A stretch of 64,000 bases of DNA from Lederbergia lenta NBRC 16444 (GTDB lineage: Bacteria; Bacillota; Bacilli; Bacillales; Bacillaceae_C), in the NCBI RefSeq assembly GCF_001591545.1, contig NZ_BCVC01000006.1, positions 1 through 64,000 of the forward strand. Direction: 5' to 3'. A program made the translations under genes and the position numbers. Numbering within the stretch: the stretch's first letter is position 1; every line of letters begins with the position of its first letter. Shown here piece after piece: positions 11,617 to 22,054 of this stretch. The notes under the pieces were generated by a model. The model was not told the origin of the DNA, did no database searches, and worked only from the letters and a program-made list of their open reading frames with translations.

Positions 11617-11967
11617 ATGAAAAAGGCGTTTAGAATCAAAAAAAATGATGACTTTCAAACAGTTTTTAAAAAAGGAAAGTCAGTTGCAAACAGACAATTT
11701 GTCGTATATGTATTGAACAGAGAGGATCAAAGTAATTTTAGAATTGGTTTATCTGTCAGTAAAAAAATAGGAAATGCAGTCGTCAGAAACCATATTAAAC
11801 GCTATATTCGTCAAGCCTTCCATGAATTATCAGAGCGAGTGGATCAGGGGAAGGATTATGTGATAATCGCAAGGAAGCCTGTGTCTGTTATGGACTATCA
11901 TACGGTGAAAAAAAGCCTAGAGCATGTGCTTAAATTAGGGAAATGTCTAAAAAAGGAACAAAATTAA
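11617..11967 (+). CDS. rnpA: Ribonuclease P protein component
   Basis: RnpA binds the catalytic RNase P RNA and helps it process tRNA 5' ends. The 116-residue basic protein has the family signature [12 protein letters not shown] near residue 60. ATG 11617 follows CAGGTGA. It lies between rpmH and yidC in the conserved order. Confidence 0.96.
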   Translation: MKKAFRIKKNDDFQTVFKKGKSVANRQFVVYVLNREDQSNFRIGLSVSKKIGNAVVRNHIKRYIRQAFHELSERVDQGKDYVIIARKPVSVMDYHTVKKSLEHVLKLGKCLKKEQN

Positions 11968-12065
11968 AAAAGGTTTTTTTCATCACTTATATTAGAAAAA
12001 GATGTTAAAATATGCGGTAGAAGATAATAAACCAATCGTAATTGAAAGTAGGGAGGAAAACAGGC

Positions 12066-12854
12066 TTGAAAAAGAGAATATTATTGTTATCAGTTATGTT
12101 GGTAGTAGTGCTGGTAGCAACAGGTTGTTCAACGATTGATAATCCTGACTACATAACTGCTGAAAGTACAGGGTTTTGGAGCAAATATATTGTTTATCCG
12201 CTATCTTGGCTCATCACTACAGTTGCTGAATTATTTGGTAATAGTTATGGATTAGCTATAATTATCGTTACCATTTTAATTAGATTAGCAATTTTACCCC
12301 TTATGATTAAGCAAACTAGAAATTCTAAAGCTATGCAAGCTCTACAGCCTGAAATGCAAAAGTTAAAAGAAAAGTACAGTTCCAAAGATCAAAAAACACA
12401 GCAACAACTTCAACAGGAAACGATGCAGTTATTCCAAACACATAAAGTTAATCCGCTTGCTGGTTGTTTTCCGTTACTCGTTCAGATGCCAATTTTAATT
12501 GGATTTTATCAAGCTATCATCAGAACAGAAGGGATTAGTAAAGCTGGAGATTTTCTTTGGTTCGATTTAGGTGCACCGGATCCAATATATCTTTTACCAA
12601 TCATTGCTGGATTAACGACATTTTTACAGCAAAAAATTATGATGGCTGGTACACCGGCAAATCCACAAATGCAAATGATGCTTTATATTATGCCTGCTAT
12701 GATCTTAATATTCGCAGTGAATTTCCCTGCAGCACTTGCCCTTTATTGGGTAGTCGGGAACATATTCATGATTGTTCAAACATATTTTATTAAATCTCCG
12801 GTTGTACAAAACGAGAAAGTAAAAGATGGAGGAGCGGGGGGAGCTAAAAAGTGA
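12066..12854 (+). CDS. yidC: Membrane insertase YidC/SpoIIIJ
   Basis: A membrane protein insertase of the YidC/Oxa1/Alb3 family. In Bacillus the origin-proximal copy, SpoIIIJ, is also needed for forespore signalling. I choose TTG 12066, nine bases behind GGGAGG; an earlier TTG at 12042 overlaps that ribosome binding site. The 262-residue product begins with a lipoprotein signal ([21 protein letters not shown], lipobox Cys21), followed by several membrane segments and a Gln/Lys-rich cytoplasmic loop (about residues 100-125). The last codons overlap jag by four bases. Confidence 0.96.
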   Translation: MKKRILLLSVMLVVVLVATGCSTIDNPDYITAESTGFWSKYIVYPLSWLITTVAELFGNSYGLAIIIVTILIRLAILPLMIKQTRNSKAMQALQPEMQKLKEKYSSKDQKTQQQLQQETMQLFQTHKVNPLAGCFPLLVQMPILIGFYQAIIRTEGISKAGDFLWFDLGAPDPIYLLPIIAGLTTFLQQKIMMAGTPANPQMQMMLYIMPAMILIFAVNFPAALALYWVVGNIFMIVQTYFIKSPVVQNEKVKDGGAGGAKK

Positions 12855-13489
12855 GAGAAATCACTGCTACGGGACAAAACGTCGATAAAGCAGTAGAATC
12901 CGCACTGGCTCAACTAAACACCACTAGAGAATGTATAGACATCAATATAGTAGATGAAGGAAAAAGAGGACTTTTTGGTATATTTGGTTCTCGCCCAGCT
13001 GTAGTAGAAGTTACGATGAAGCCGGATGCAATAGAATCTGCTAAGGAATTTCTAAAAGTTGTGCTAAAAAATATGGAAATTAAAGCTAACATTGAAATAG
13101 CAAAAGAAGATGAAAGAAATGTTGTTTTTAATATATCTGGGGAAAAAATGGGATTATTGATTGGAAAAAGGGGACAAACTGTTAATTCGTTGCAATATTT
13201 AACGCAATTAGCAGCAAATCGTCATTCCAAACATTATATCACGATTATTTTGAATCCAGAAGATTATCGTGAACGCCGTAAAGACACATTGATTCAGTTG
13301 GCAGAGCGCCTTGCTTCTAAAGCACATCATCTGGGCAAGCCGGTATCACTAGAACCGATGCCAAATTACGAAAGAAAGGTTGTCCATACAGCGCTTTCGA
13401 ATAATAAAAATATCCAAACTCTTTCAAAAGGGGAAGAACCGAAACGTTATGTTGTCATCGAACCTCGAAAGAAAGAAAATAATAAGTGA
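12851..13489 (+). CDS. jag: RNA-binding protein Jag (KhpB/EloR)
   Basis: A 212-residue protein with three parts: an N-terminal Jag_N domain (about 1-50), a KH domain with [17 protein letters not shown] (about 98-115) and a C-terminal R3H domain around [13 protein letters not shown]. Jag/KhpB proteins bind RNA and link to cell-wall synthesis and division. It starts at GTG 12851 inside the overlap with the yidC stop, behind a GGGGGGAGC ribosome binding site, so it is translationally coupled. Confidence 0.95.
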   Translation: MREITATGQNVDKAVESALAQLNTTRECIDINIVDEGKRGLFGIFGSRPAVVEVTMKPDAIESAKEFLKVVLKNMEIKANIEIAKEDERNVVFNISGEKMGLLIGKRGQTVNSLQYLTQLAANRHSKHYITIILNPEDYRERRKDTLIQLAERLASKAHHLGKPVSLEPMPNYERKVVHTALSNNKNIQTLSKGEEPKRYVVIEPRKKENNK

Positions 13490-13503
13490 TTTTGTTGAAA
13501 AGT

Positions 13504-13538
13504 AGAACCTTCCTAAATTTAGGAAAGGTTCTTTTTTT
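13504..13538 (+). terminator. Terminator after jag
   Basis: AGAACCTTCCT and AGGAAAGGTTCT pair with a single-base bulge around AAATTT, followed by a run of seven T. Confidence 0.85.
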
Positions 13539-13659
13539 GTTCTTGAAACTTTAACTAACTTTCAATCGTCTATAATTAAGAGTCATGGTATTATTTAGTG
13601 ATTGTTACAATAATAATGTTAAAATGAAGGAAGAATGATTATTTAGGAAGTGGATAAAT

Positions 13660-15531
13660 ATGAGAAGTAGGTTTTTAAGTTTTCTTGAAGAAAGGCAAAA
13701 CCAAGATATATCTATCTATATATCTACTATTTTTTTCCTAAGTCTCAAAATGGGTGCGCTATATATATGGGTATTTCATATAAACATCCAGTCTTGGATG
13801 GAGGGCGTCGTTTTAGGCTTGACTTCAATTGGTTCGGCTGTTTTCCTACTAGGAATCGGTTTTATTTTTCCTAAAAAAATTCGGATTGCAGCACTATTTA
13901 CGATACATTTTCTACTTACTCTCTTATTATTTGGAAATGTACTCTATTATCGTTTTTATATTGACTTTATTACTGTTCCTGTATTATTGCAGTTCCAAAA
14001 TGTTGGTGGACTCAGCCAAAGTACGTTTGAATTGATCAGTTATTTTGATATATTGTTATTTCTTGACTTCTTTATCCTTGGTTTATTATTAAGAAAAAAT
14101 TGGCTTCCAGACTTATCAATGAAAAGAAAGGTCTGGCCTAAAGTTGCTATTTTGGCGATAGTAGTGCCTCTCGCTTTAAGTTTAGTTATTAATACTGGAT
14201 TTTGGAAAAAATCCTATGATAAGGAATTGATTGTAAAGTCACTTGGTCTTTATCATTATCATTTATATGATTTATTTGTATACTCCAAAACCTCTGTAAA
14301 TAGTGTTTTTGCTGATGAGACGGAAATAATGGAAATAAATAAGTACACAAAAGGCAAACAAAAGCAGGCAAATCAATCTGAGTTACATGGAATGGCTAAA
14401 AATAAAAATGTCGTTTTGGTTTTCTTAGAGTCTACCCAATCTTTTGTGATAGATAAACAAATTGATAATCAGGAAGTCACTCCATTTTTAAACAAACTTA
14501 AAAATGAAAGTTTATATTTCTCGAATTTTTACCATCAGACGGCTCAAGGCAAAACATCAGACGCTGAATTTATTATTGATAATAGTTTATATCCGCTACC
14601 AGGTGGATCTGTATTTGTTCGAAGGCCACAAAATGAATATTATAGTTTACCTCATATATTAAAAGAGCAAGGTTATTATTCCGCTTCCTTTCATGGGAAT
14701 GATGCACAGTTTTGGAACCGCTCTGTTATGTATGAAACTCTTGGGTATGACCAATTTTTTTCAAAGGAGTATTTTGAGGTAAATGAAGATAATTCTGTAA
14801 ATTACGGAATAAAGGATATACCCTTTTTAGAACAGTCTATCCCTTATTTACAAACTTTACCTCAACCGTTTTATTCTAAAATGTTAACATTAACGAATCA
14901 CTTTCCTTATTTATTGGATCCAGAGGATCAATTTATAGAAGAAGCCAATACATCTCAAGGCGTAGTGAACAGATATTTTACAACAGTCCGTTATGAAGAT
15001 GAAGCTATAAAAACATTTTTTGAGCAAATAAAAGACACTGATTTATATAAAGATTCTATGTTTGTTTTAATTGGTGATCATTATGGCATTTCAAGAAATT
15101 ATTACGATGCATTGGAAGAAGTTCTTGAAATGCCAATTACACAGACAGGACATGTTGAATTACAAAAGGTACCACTGATTATTCATATCCCAGGGATGGA
15201 AGGACAAGTGATCAATAAGGTTGGAGGTCAAGTTGACTTAAGAACAACTATTCTTGATTTGCTTGGTATAGAAGAGGAGAAAGAAACAGTTGCGTTTGGC
15301 ACAAGCTTACTCTCTGAAAATCATAAGAATCTTGTAATATTTCGCGATGGCAGCTTTGCTACTGCCCATCATATCTTTAGTGAAGGCGAGTGCCTTAGTA
15401 AAAGTACGGGTGAAAAGGTAAAAAGAAATAAATGTACCCCTTATTTTGATCAAGTTCAACGTGAATTAAACTATTCGGATAAGGTAGTTTTTGGTGATTT
15501 ACTTAAATTTTTAACCAACGATAGAAAATAA
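13660..15531 (+). CDS. Lipoteichoic acid synthase-type sulfatase
   Basis: A 623-residue membrane enzyme of the LtaS family, which polymerises glycerol-phosphate from phosphatidylglycerol on the outer face of the membrane. Five membrane segments fill residues 20-180. The extracellular alkaline-phosphatase-like domain begins near 245. The catalytic threonine is Thr299 in QGKTSDAEF and the metal-binding Glu257 is in FLES; GDHYG is near residue 472. Bacillus has several paralogues (synthase and primase types), and I cannot tell which one this is. It is a single gene between two terminators. B. subtilis has no such gene at this position. Confidence 0.88.
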   Translation: MRSRFLSFLEERQNQDISIYISTIFFLSLKMGALYIWVFHINIQSWMEGVVLGLTSIGSAVFLLGIGFIFPKKIRIAALFTIHFLLTLLLFGNVLYYRFYIDFITVPVLLQFQNVGGLSQSTFELISYFDILLFLDFFILGLLLRKNWLPDLSMKRKVWPKVAILAIVVPLALSLVINTGFWKKSYDKELIVKSLGLYHYHLYDLFVYSKTSVNSVFADETEIMEINKYTKGKQKQANQSELHGMAKNKNVVLVFLESTQSFVIDKQIDNQEVTPFLNKLKNESLYFSNFYHQTAQGKTSDAEFIIDNSLYPLPGGSVFVRRPQNEYYSLPHILKEQGYYSASFHGNDAQFWNRSVMYETLGYDQFFSKEYFEVNEDNSVNYGIKDIPFLEQSIPYLQTLPQPFYSKMLTLTNHFPYLLDPEDQFIEEANTSQGVVNRYFTTVRYEDEAIKTFFEQIKDTDLYKDSMFVLIGDHYGISRNYYDALEEVLEMPITQTGHVELQKVPLIIHIPGMEGQVINKVGGQVDLRTTILDLLGIEEEKETVAFGTSLLSENHKNLVIFRDGSFATAHHIFSEGECLSKSTGEKVKRNKCTPYFDQVQRELNYSDKVVFGDLLKFLTNDRK

Positions 15532-15609
15532 TATATGTAAATAATGAAAAAGAGAACTGAAAGTGAAGACAATATAAGCGAAAATAAATATGGAGTAATC
15601 ATTTCATAG

Positions 15610-15640
15610 AAACCTGAGCGAAAGCCGGGTTTTTTGTTTT
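15610..15640 (+). terminator. Terminator after the LtaS-type gene
   Basis: A hairpin closed by AACC and GGTT with a GAAA tetraloop and one bulged base, followed by six T. It lies about 80 bases after the stop. Confidence 0.7.
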
Positions 15641-15674
15641 GTATAGATAAAGGTAAAAAAAGAATGACTTATTG

Positions 15675-15731
15675 TTATTCACATGTGGATAAGTTAAAAT
15701 GAAGAGTGCGACCGATTAAGGTTGTGGATAA
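15675..15731. promoter_or_regulatory. DnaA-box cluster upstream of mnmE
   Basis: TGTGGATAA at 15684-15692 and 15723-15731 are perfect DnaA boxes. TTATTCACA at 15675-15683 is a one-mismatch box that converges on the first. In B. subtilis one of the origin-proximal DnaA-box clusters lies at thdF (mnmE), so this is probably the counterpart. The rest of the 340-base gap holds no gene. Confidence 0.8.
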
Positions 15732-15874
15732 ATTTCAACAACAGAAAAACAATCTTTTATATAAACAGTAATTTTGTTATTCTATTATATTGGGGATAAT
15801 TAACCTTTATCTTAAAATTTTCGTGATAGCACACGATGATATAAATGTCGTAATAAGAAAGAGAGGTGGAGAAA

Positions 15875-17260
15875 ATGGAATATGGAACGATAGCTGCCAT
15901 TTCTACTCCAATGGGTGAGGGCGCAATTGCTATTGTACGATTAAGTGGAGAAGAAGCGATCGAGATTGCTGATCGAATTTTTCGTAGTGCTGGAGGCAGT
16001 AAACTTGCTGAAGTACCGTCACATACAATTCACTATGGGCGAATTATTGATCCTAAATCAAAAGAAATAGCTGAAGAAGTTATGGTTAGTGTGATGAAAG
16101 GACCTCGTACTTTTACAAGAGAAAATGTCGTAGAGATTAATTGCCATGGCGGTATTGTCTCTGTTAACCGTGTTTTGCAGCTTGCATTGAATGCTGGAGC
16201 AGAGTTAGCGGAACCAGGTGAATTCACAAAGCGGGCGTTTCTTAATGGTCGAATTGATTTATCACAAGCAGAGGCGGTTATGGATTTAATTAGAGCGAAG
16301 ACAGATCGAGCAATGGGAGTTGCCCTTGGCCAAATGGAAGGGCGTTTATCTAAGCTGATTAGAGGTCTTAGGCAAGACATTATTGAAACAGTAGCACATG
16401 TAGAAGTGAATATAGATTATCCAGAATATGATGATGTAGAAGAAATGACACATCGGTTACTAGTAGAAAAGGCAACACATATAAAGGCCGAGCTACAAAA
16501 ATTGCTTCAAACATCGGAGCAAGGGAAGATTTTACGTGAAGGTCTCTCTACTGTAATTATCGGAAGACCTAATGTTGGTAAATCATCTTTATTGAATAGT
16601 TTAGTACAAGAAAATAAAGCAATTGTCACAGATATTCCTGGTACAACCAGAGATGTCATTGAAGAATATGTTAATGTACGAGGCGTTCCACTTAGATTAG
16701 TTGATACTGCAGGTATTAGAGAAACTGAAGATATCGTGGAGCGAATAGGCGTAGAGCGTTCGCGACAAGTGTTAAAAGAGGCGGATTTAATATTACTTGT
16801 TCTTAATTCTGCAGATGAACTGACAAAAGAAGATGAGCAACTTTTTGTTGCTGTGGAAGGTATGGATGTTATTGTTATTTCTAACAAGACTGATTTACCG
16901 CAAAAGGTAGACATGGATCGCGTACGAGAAATTGCAGGAAATCATCAAATCGTCACGACTTCTTTGTTGGAAGAAGAGGGAATAGATGATCTTGAACAAG
17001 CTATAGCAGGTATGTTCTTTCAAGGACAGCTTGAAGCGGCAGATATGACCTATGTATCTAATAACCGCCACATTGCTTTATTGCACCAAGCATTACAAGC
17101 AATTGATGATGTGCTCTCTGGAATAGACATGGGAACTCCTATAGATATTATTCAAATTGACTTAACTCGAACATGGGAACTTCTTGGGGAAATAATTGGC
17201 GATACAGTCCAAGAAAGCCTAATCGACCAGCTATTCTCCCAATTCTGCTTAGGGAAATAA
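15875..17260 (+). CDS. mnmE: tRNA modification GTPase MnmE
   Basis: MnmE works with MnmG to modify uridine-34 of certain tRNAs (cmnm5U). I take ATG 15875 (461 residues); the GTG at 15866 lies inside the GAGAGGTGG ribosome binding site. An N-terminal folate-binding domain is followed by the inserted G domain (GRPNVGKSS near 226, [21 protein letters not shown]), and the protein ends in the catalytic C-terminal motif CLGK. It is the first gene of the mnmE-mnmG-rsmG group. Confidence 0.97.
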   Translation: MEYGTIAAISTPMGEGAIAIVRLSGEEAIEIADRIFRSAGGSKLAEVPSHTIHYGRIIDPKSKEIAEEVMVSVMKGPRTFTRENVVEINCHGGIVSVNRVLQLALNAGAELAEPGEFTKRAFLNGRIDLSQAEAVMDLIRAKTDRAMGVALGQMEGRLSKLIRGLRQDIIETVAHVEVNIDYPEYDDVEEMTHRLLVEKATHIKAELQKLLQTSEQGKILREGLSTVIIGRPNVGKSSLLNSLVQENKAIVTDIPGTTRDVIEEYVNVRGVPLRLVDTAGIRETEDIVERIGVERSRQVLKEADLILLVLNSADELTKEDEQLFVAVEGMDVIVISNKTDLPQKVDMDRVREIAGNHQIVTTSLLEEEGIDDLEQAIAGMFFQGQLEAADMTYVSNNRHIALLHQALQAIDDVLSGIDMGTPIDIIQIDLTRTWELLGEIIGDTVQESLIDQLFSQFCLGK

Positions 17261-17450
17261 GAGTCGAGGACCTTCTACTTCAAAGGAAACACGGTGAGCC
17301 TGAAAGGTGAATCGATGTTGACTTATCGTAGGAAGACTCCTGAAGTTTGCTAGTCGTTGGGCACCTGAAGCTAGACAAAAATAAGAGGAACAACGGCTAG
17401 GAGCACGCCACGTCTTGTGGCAAATTTGATAGGACTTACATTGTGTGGGA
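17260..17450. repeat. Degenerate extragenic repeat, family A
   Basis: The space between mnmE and mnmG carries a gene-free, GC-richer segment. Its reverse strand contains TTGTCTAGCTTCAG, which from memory resembles a widespread Bacillaceae extragenic repeat. It shares GGAAC..CGGCTA and CGCCACGT with the reverse strand of the copy before ychF, and CCACGTCTTGTG with the reverse strand of the copy after the YfcC gene. Confidence 0.5.
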
Positions 17451-17500
17451 TTAAAATAAATACTTTTTACTTTAGAACTTTAAGGAGGTTCAATTTAACT

Positions 17501-19396
17501 ATGAAACAATACGAGGCAGGCCAATATGATGTTATTGTAATAGGTGCAGGCCATGCCGGGTGTGAAGCGGGCTTAGCAGCGGCTAGAATGGGCGCAGATA
17601 CATTAATGCTGACGCTTAATCTTGATATGGTCGCTTTTATGCCATGTAATCCATCGGTTGGTGGACCGGCTAAGGGAGTCGTCGTTAGAGAAATTGATGC
17701 CCTTGGTGGGGAAATGGCAAAAAATCTAGATAAAACATATATTCAAATGCGTATGCTTAATACTGGAAAAGGGCCAGCTGTACAAGCATTACGTGCACAG
17801 GCAGATAAATTCCAATACCAACATGAAATGAAAAACACATTGGAAAATGAACCAAACCTTACTTTACTTCAAGGAATGGTGGATGAATTAATAGTAGAGG
17901 AAAATGAGTGTAAAGGTGTAATTGCGAAAACAGGTGCGGTCTATCGGGCGAAGTCGGTTATCATTACAACTGGTACTTTTCTTCGTGGTGAAATCATTTT
18001 AGGAGAACTGAAATACTCAAGCGGACCTAATAATCAACAACCATCGATAAAATTATCAGAACATCTGGCACAGTTAGGTTTTCAAATGGAACGCTTCAAA
18101 ACAGGTACGCCGCCAAGGATTAACAGTAAAACGATTGATTACAGTAAAACGGAAATTCAACCCGGTGATGACCAACCGTTGGCATTTAGTTATGAAACAA
18201 CGGAATTCATTACAGATCAATTACCATGCTGGCTCACGTATACGACTGCTCGGACACACCAGCTTATCGATGAAAACTTGCATCGTTCGCCGATGTTTTC
18301 AGGTATGGTTAAAGGAACTGGCGCCCGCTATTGTCCTTCTATTGAAGACAAAGTTGTTCGTTTTCATGATAAACCACGTCATCAAGTTTTTCTTGAACCT
18401 GAAGGCCGTAATACGAATGAAGTGTACGTACAAGGACTTTCTACGAGTATGCCAGAAGAAATCCAGCATGAGTTAATCACTTCTGTTCCAGGTTTGGAAA
18501 ATGCTCGGATGATGAGACCAGGCTATGCGATTGAATATGATGCGATTATTCCTACTCAGCTATGGCCTACATTAGAAACAAAGAAAATTAAAAACTTATA
18601 CACAGCTGGGCAAATTAACGGAACATCAGGATATGAAGAAGCTGCTGCGCAGGGGATTATGGCTGGTATTAATGCAGCGAGGAATGTAATGGGCAAGAAA
18701 GAGGTTATTTTAAGTCGTTCCGATGGTTATATTGGTGTATTAATAGATGATCTTGTAACAAAAGGTACGAACGAACCGTATCGTTTGCTTACATCAAGAG
18801 CAGAATATCGATTGTTACTTCGCCATGATAATGCAGATTTACGTTTGACTGAACTCGGCCATGAAATAGGACTTATTTCAGAAGAACGTTATAATAAATA
18901 TGTAGTGAAAAAGTCGGCAATAGAAGGGGAAATTAATCGTCTTCGTTCAACCATAATAAAACCGAATGAACATGCCCAAGAAGTTATTCGCCGAGAAGGC
19001 GGAAGTGAATTAAAAGATGGCATTCGAGCATCGGATTTATTGAAAAGGACAGAAATGTCGTATAAACATATTCATGAAATAATACCAGCTGAAAAGATTT
19101 TACCTAAAGATGTAACGGAACAAGTGGAAATTCAAGTTAAATATGAGGGGTATATTACTAAATCTCTACAGCAAGTGGAAAGACTAAAAAAACTAGAAGA
19201 TAAAAAGATCCCTGAAAATATCGATTATGATGCTATTAATGGGATTGCTACTGAGGCACGTCATAAGCTTAATGAAGTACGCCCGCTTTCGATTGCTCAG
19301 GCTTCAAGAATTGCAGGAGTAAATCCTGCAGATATTTCAATCTTGCTTGTTTATATAGAACAAGGAAAAATAGCCCGCGTATCTGGAGATGATTAA
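17501..19396 (+). CDS. mnmG: tRNA modification enzyme MnmG (GidA)
   Basis: The FAD-dependent partner of MnmE in wobble-uridine modification. I choose ATG 17501 ([20 protein letters not shown], 631 residues) behind AAGGAGG; the upstream in-frame extension reads into the intergenic repeat. The dinucleotide-binding GAGHAGCE is at residues 15-22. Family hallmarks [12 protein letters not shown] and [13 protein letters not shown] are present. It is followed 17 bases later by rsmG. Confidence 0.97.
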   Translation: MKQYEAGQYDVIVIGAGHAGCEAGLAAARMGADTLMLTLNLDMVAFMPCNPSVGGPAKGVVVREIDALGGEMAKNLDKTYIQMRMLNTGKGPAVQALRAQADKFQYQHEMKNTLENEPNLTLLQGMVDELIVEENECKGVIAKTGAVYRAKSVIITTGTFLRGEIILGELKYSSGPNNQQPSIKLSEHLAQLGFQMERFKTGTPPRINSKTIDYSKTEIQPGDDQPLAFSYETTEFITDQLPCWLTYTTARTHQLIDENLHRSPMFSGMVKGTGARYCPSIEDKVVRFHDKPRHQVFLEPEGRNTNEVYVQGLSTSMPEEIQHELITSVPGLENARMMRPGYAIEYDAIIPTQLWPTLETKKIKNLYTAGQINGTSGYEEAAAQGIMAGINAARNVMGKKEVILSRSDGYIGVLIDDLVTKGTNEPYRLLTSRAEYRLLLRHDNADLRLTELGHEIGLISEERYNKYVVKKSAIEGEINRLRSTIIKPNEHAQEVIRREGGSELKDGIRASDLLKRTEMSYKHIHEIIPAEKILPKDVTEQVEIQVKYEGYITKSLQQVERLKKLEDKKIPENIDYDAINGIATEARHKLNEVRPLSIAQASRIAGVNPADISILLVYIEQGKIARVSGDD

Positions 19397-19413
19397 GAAG
19401 GAATGAGTTGAAG

Positions 19414-20130
19414 ATGAATAAAGATTTATTTATAGGCAAATTAAAAGAAAAGGGAATTGCCCTCGACTCTCAACAGCTTGAACAATTTGAGCGATATTTT
19501 GAATTGCTCGTTGAATGGAACCAAAAAATGAACTTGACGGCAATTACAGAAAAGGAAGAAGTATATTTAAAGCACTTTTTTGATTCGGTGAGTGCAGCCT
19601 TTTTTGTAGATTTCAACCAACCAATCAAACTTTGTGATGTAGGGGCAGGAGCAGGATTTCCTAGTATACCATTGAAAATATGCTATCCCAATTTGGATAT
19701 TACTATTGTGGATTCATTGAATAAGAGAATTACTTTTTTAGAACATTTATCTAAAGAGCTTCGTTTAAAAAATACACATTTTTATCATGATAGGGCAGAA
19801 ACGTTTGCCAAAAAGCAAGAGTTTCGTGAAAAATATGACATTGTAACGGCGCGAGCCGTTGCAAGAATGTCCGTATTAAGCGAGCTCTGTTTACCATTAG
19901 TAAAACAAGGGGGCCAGTTTGTTGCTATGAAAGCAGCTAATGCTGAAGAGGAATTGACAGCAGCAGACCATGCGATCAAGCAACTTGGGGGACAATTATC
20001 TACTGTTCATTCTTTTACACTGCCGATAGAAGATAGTGATCGTAATATCGTCGTGATTAAGAAAGTCAAAAAAACACCTAATAAATATCCCCGAAAACCT
20101 GGAACGCCAAATAAAATGCCTCTAGAGTAA
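19414..20130 (+). CDS. rsmG: 16S rRNA m7G methyltransferase RsmG (GidB)
   Basis: RsmG methylates N7 of G527 (E. coli numbering) in 16S rRNA; its loss gives low-level streptomycin resistance. The 238-residue protein has the SAM-binding motif [13 protein letters not shown] near residue 70, and ends with the Bacillus-typical [12 protein letters not shown] chose ATG 19414 over the TTG two codons earlier because of the spacing to AAGGAA. Confidence 0.96.
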   Translation: MNKDLFIGKLKEKGIALDSQQLEQFERYFELLVEWNQKMNLTAITEKEEVYLKHFFDSVSAAFFVDFNQPIKLCDVGAGAGFPSIPLKICYPNLDITIVDSLNKRITFLEHLSKELRLKNTHFYHDRAETFAKKQEFREKYDIVTARAVARMSVLSELCLPLVKQGGQFVAMKAANAEEELTAADHAIKQLGGQLSTVHSFTLPIEDSDRNIVVIKKVKKTPNKYPRKPGTPNKMPLE

Positions 20131-20235
20131 GCTGGTTAGCTCAATTATGAGGAATTAGCAGTTGTTTTGCAGGATAATGCTAAATAAAATAGAATGATGT
20201 ATTAAAGGGAGTTTCTATTAAGGTGGTGTAGAAGG

Positions 20236-21090
20236 ATGAAGCATCCTTTCTCTCGTTTATTTGGTTTGGGTGATAAGGAATTGCCGATAGAAAATGAAAT
20301 GGCAGACGAGCGGGAAGAAGTAAGAAAAATACCTGTATCTGAAATTGTTCCAAACCAATTCCAACCAAGAACGATTTTTGATGAAACAAAAATTGAGGAA
20401 CTGGCTAGAACTATTCATACACATGGAATTATTCAACCGATTGTAGTGAGAGAATCAGCCGGTAGTCAATTTGAAATAATTGCGGGAGAACGTCGTTTTC
20501 GTGCTGTCCAATTACTTGGATGGGTAGAAGTACCAGTAATTATTAAAAATTTAAGTGATGCAGAGACGGCTTCTGTTGCATTGATAGAAAATCTTCAACG
20601 TGAAGAGTTAACGCCGATTGAGGAAGCGAAGGCATATGGAAAACTATTAGAAATTCATGATTTAACTCAAGAGGCTTTGGCACAACGTCTTGGAAAAGGT
20701 CAATCAACCGTAGCGAATAAACTGCGGCTCTTAAAGTTGCCAGAAGAGGTACAAGCGGAATTACTACAAAAGAGAATAACCGAGCGCCATGCTCGCGCAT
20801 TGATTCCTTTAAAAGATCCGGCAAAACAAATTCAGGTAATGGAACTCATTATCGAAAAGAATTTAAATGTGAAACAAACGGAAGAGCAGGTAGTTAAGCT
20901 TCTTTCTACAGAAACACCAAAACGCAAGCCGAGAAGAAAAGCTGTCAGTAAGGATATGCGTATTGCTGTGAATACAATTCGCCAGTCACTTTCTATGGTA
21001 TCCGATAGTGGGATTAATCTTGATTCCGAAGAGGAAGAATTTGAGGACTTTTATCAAATTACAATTAAAATACCGAAGAAAAAGGCATAA
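20236..21090 (+). CDS. noc: Nucleoid occlusion protein Noc
   Basis: Noc is a ParB-family, CTP-dependent DNA clamp that recruits DNA to the membrane and blocks Z-ring assembly over the nucleoid. The 284-residue product starts with the membrane-targeting helix [15 protein letters not shown]. It has the CTP-binding motif GERRFRAVQ (near 84), then [14 protein letters not shown] and a helix-turn-helix. It differs from the true ParB encoded 950 bases downstream. I found no perfect Noc-binding site (ATTTCCCGGGAAAT) in the window. Confidence 0.95.
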   Translation: MKHPFSRLFGLGDKELPIENEMADEREEVRKIPVSEIVPNQFQPRTIFDETKIEELARTIHTHGIIQPIVVRESAGSQFEIIAGERRFRAVQLLGWVEVPVIIKNLSDAETASVALIENLQREELTPIEEAKAYGKLLEIHDLTQEALAQRLGKGQSTVANKLRLLKLPEEVQAELLQKRITERHARALIPLKDPAKQIQVMELIIEKNLNVKQTEEQVVKLLSTETPKRKPRRKAVSKDMRIAVNTIRQSLSMVSDSGINLDSEEEEFEDFYQITIKIPKKKA

Positions 21091-21131
21091 GTCCTACTTT
21101 TAAAGCATAGTACAAGTAGGACAAATTTAGA

Positions 21132-21169
21132 AAAAAGTGAGAAACTTGTTCTGCAAGTTTCTCACTTTT
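21132..21169 (+). terminator. Terminator after noc
   Basis: A long perfect stem, AAAAGTGAGAAACTTG with CAAGTTTCTCACTTTT, around a short loop. The T tract is short, so it may also work as an mRNA 3' stabiliser. Confidence 0.7.
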
Positions 21170-21292
21170 CTATATAAAAACATATATTAGTAAACTTTTT
21201 TTTCTTTAAACAGTAATTAAAGGAAATAGTTTGCTAAAATAGAGGAAGATAAGATTGTTATTTTTAAAGGAAGTAAAAGGTAGGTGACTTTG

Positions 21293-22054
21293 TTGGGAAA
21301 AGTTATTTCCATAGCCAACCAAAAAGGGGGGGTCGGAAAAACGACCACCTCTGTTAATTTGGGGGCCTGTTTATCATATATTGGAAAGAAAGTGCTACTA
21401 ATTGATATTGATCCGCAAGGAAATGCGACTAGCGGGGCTGGGATCGATAAAGGAGACGTCCACCAATGTATTTATGATGTATTGGTAGATGACGTCGATA
21501 TGAAAGATGTAATTAAAAAGACGGCCTTAGAAAATTTTTTTGTCGTTCCAGCAACGATTCAACTTGCAGGGGCTGAAATTGAATTAGTTCCAACAATATC
21601 AAGAGAAGTGCGGCTAAAGCGCGCAGTGGACCAAGTCAAAGATGAGTATGATTATATTTTAATAGATTGTCCTCCATCCCTTGGATTGCTCACACTTAAC
21701 TCATTAACTGCATCTGACTCGGTTTTAATTCCTGTTCAATGCGAATATTATGCGTTAGAAGGTTTAAGCCAATTATTAAATACAGTTCGTTTAGTTCAGA
21801 AACATTTAAATAATGAATTGATGATTGAAGGCGTATTATTAACGATGCTTGATGCACGAACTAATTTAGGTCTTCAAGTTATTCAAGAAGTGAAAAAATA
21901 TTTTCAAAATAAAGTATTCCAGACAATCATACCTCGTAATATTCGACTAAGTGAAGCTCCCAGTCATGGCGAACCGATTATTGTATATGATCCAAAGTCT
22001 AGAGGTGCAGAAGTTTATTTAGATCTTGCAAAGGAAGTGGCTGAACATGGCTAA
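21293..22054 (+). CDS. parA: Chromosome partition ATPase ParA (Soj)
   Basis: Soj/ParA is a Walker-type ATPase that regulates DnaA and, with Spo0J, origin segregation and sporulation. The chosen start is TTG 21293 (MGKVISIANQKGGVGKTT, 253 residues, the family length); GTG 21284 lies within the GGTAGGTGA ribosome binding site. The deviant Walker A KGGVGKTT is at residues 11-18, and DIDPQGNATSG and LIDCPPSLG follow. It overlaps parB by eight bases. Confidence 0.96.
   Translation: MGKVISIANQKGGVGKTTTSVNLGACLSYIGKKVLLIDIDPQGNATSGAGIDKGDVHQCIYDVLVDDVDMKDVIKKTALENFFVVPATIQLAGAEIELVPTISREVRLKRAVDQVKDEYDYILIDCPPSLGLLTLNSLTASDSVLIPVQCEYYALEGLSQLLNTVRLVQKHLNNELMIEGVLLTMLDARTNLGLQVIQEVKKYFQNKVFQTIIPRNIRLSEAPSHGEPIIVYDPKSRGAEVYLDLAKEVAEHG

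Noticed and set aside
13599-13625. WalR-like half-sites TGTTAC and TGTTAA before the LtaS-type gene
   Set aside because: The half-sites are eight bases apart instead of five, so the pair does not fit the WalR consensus.
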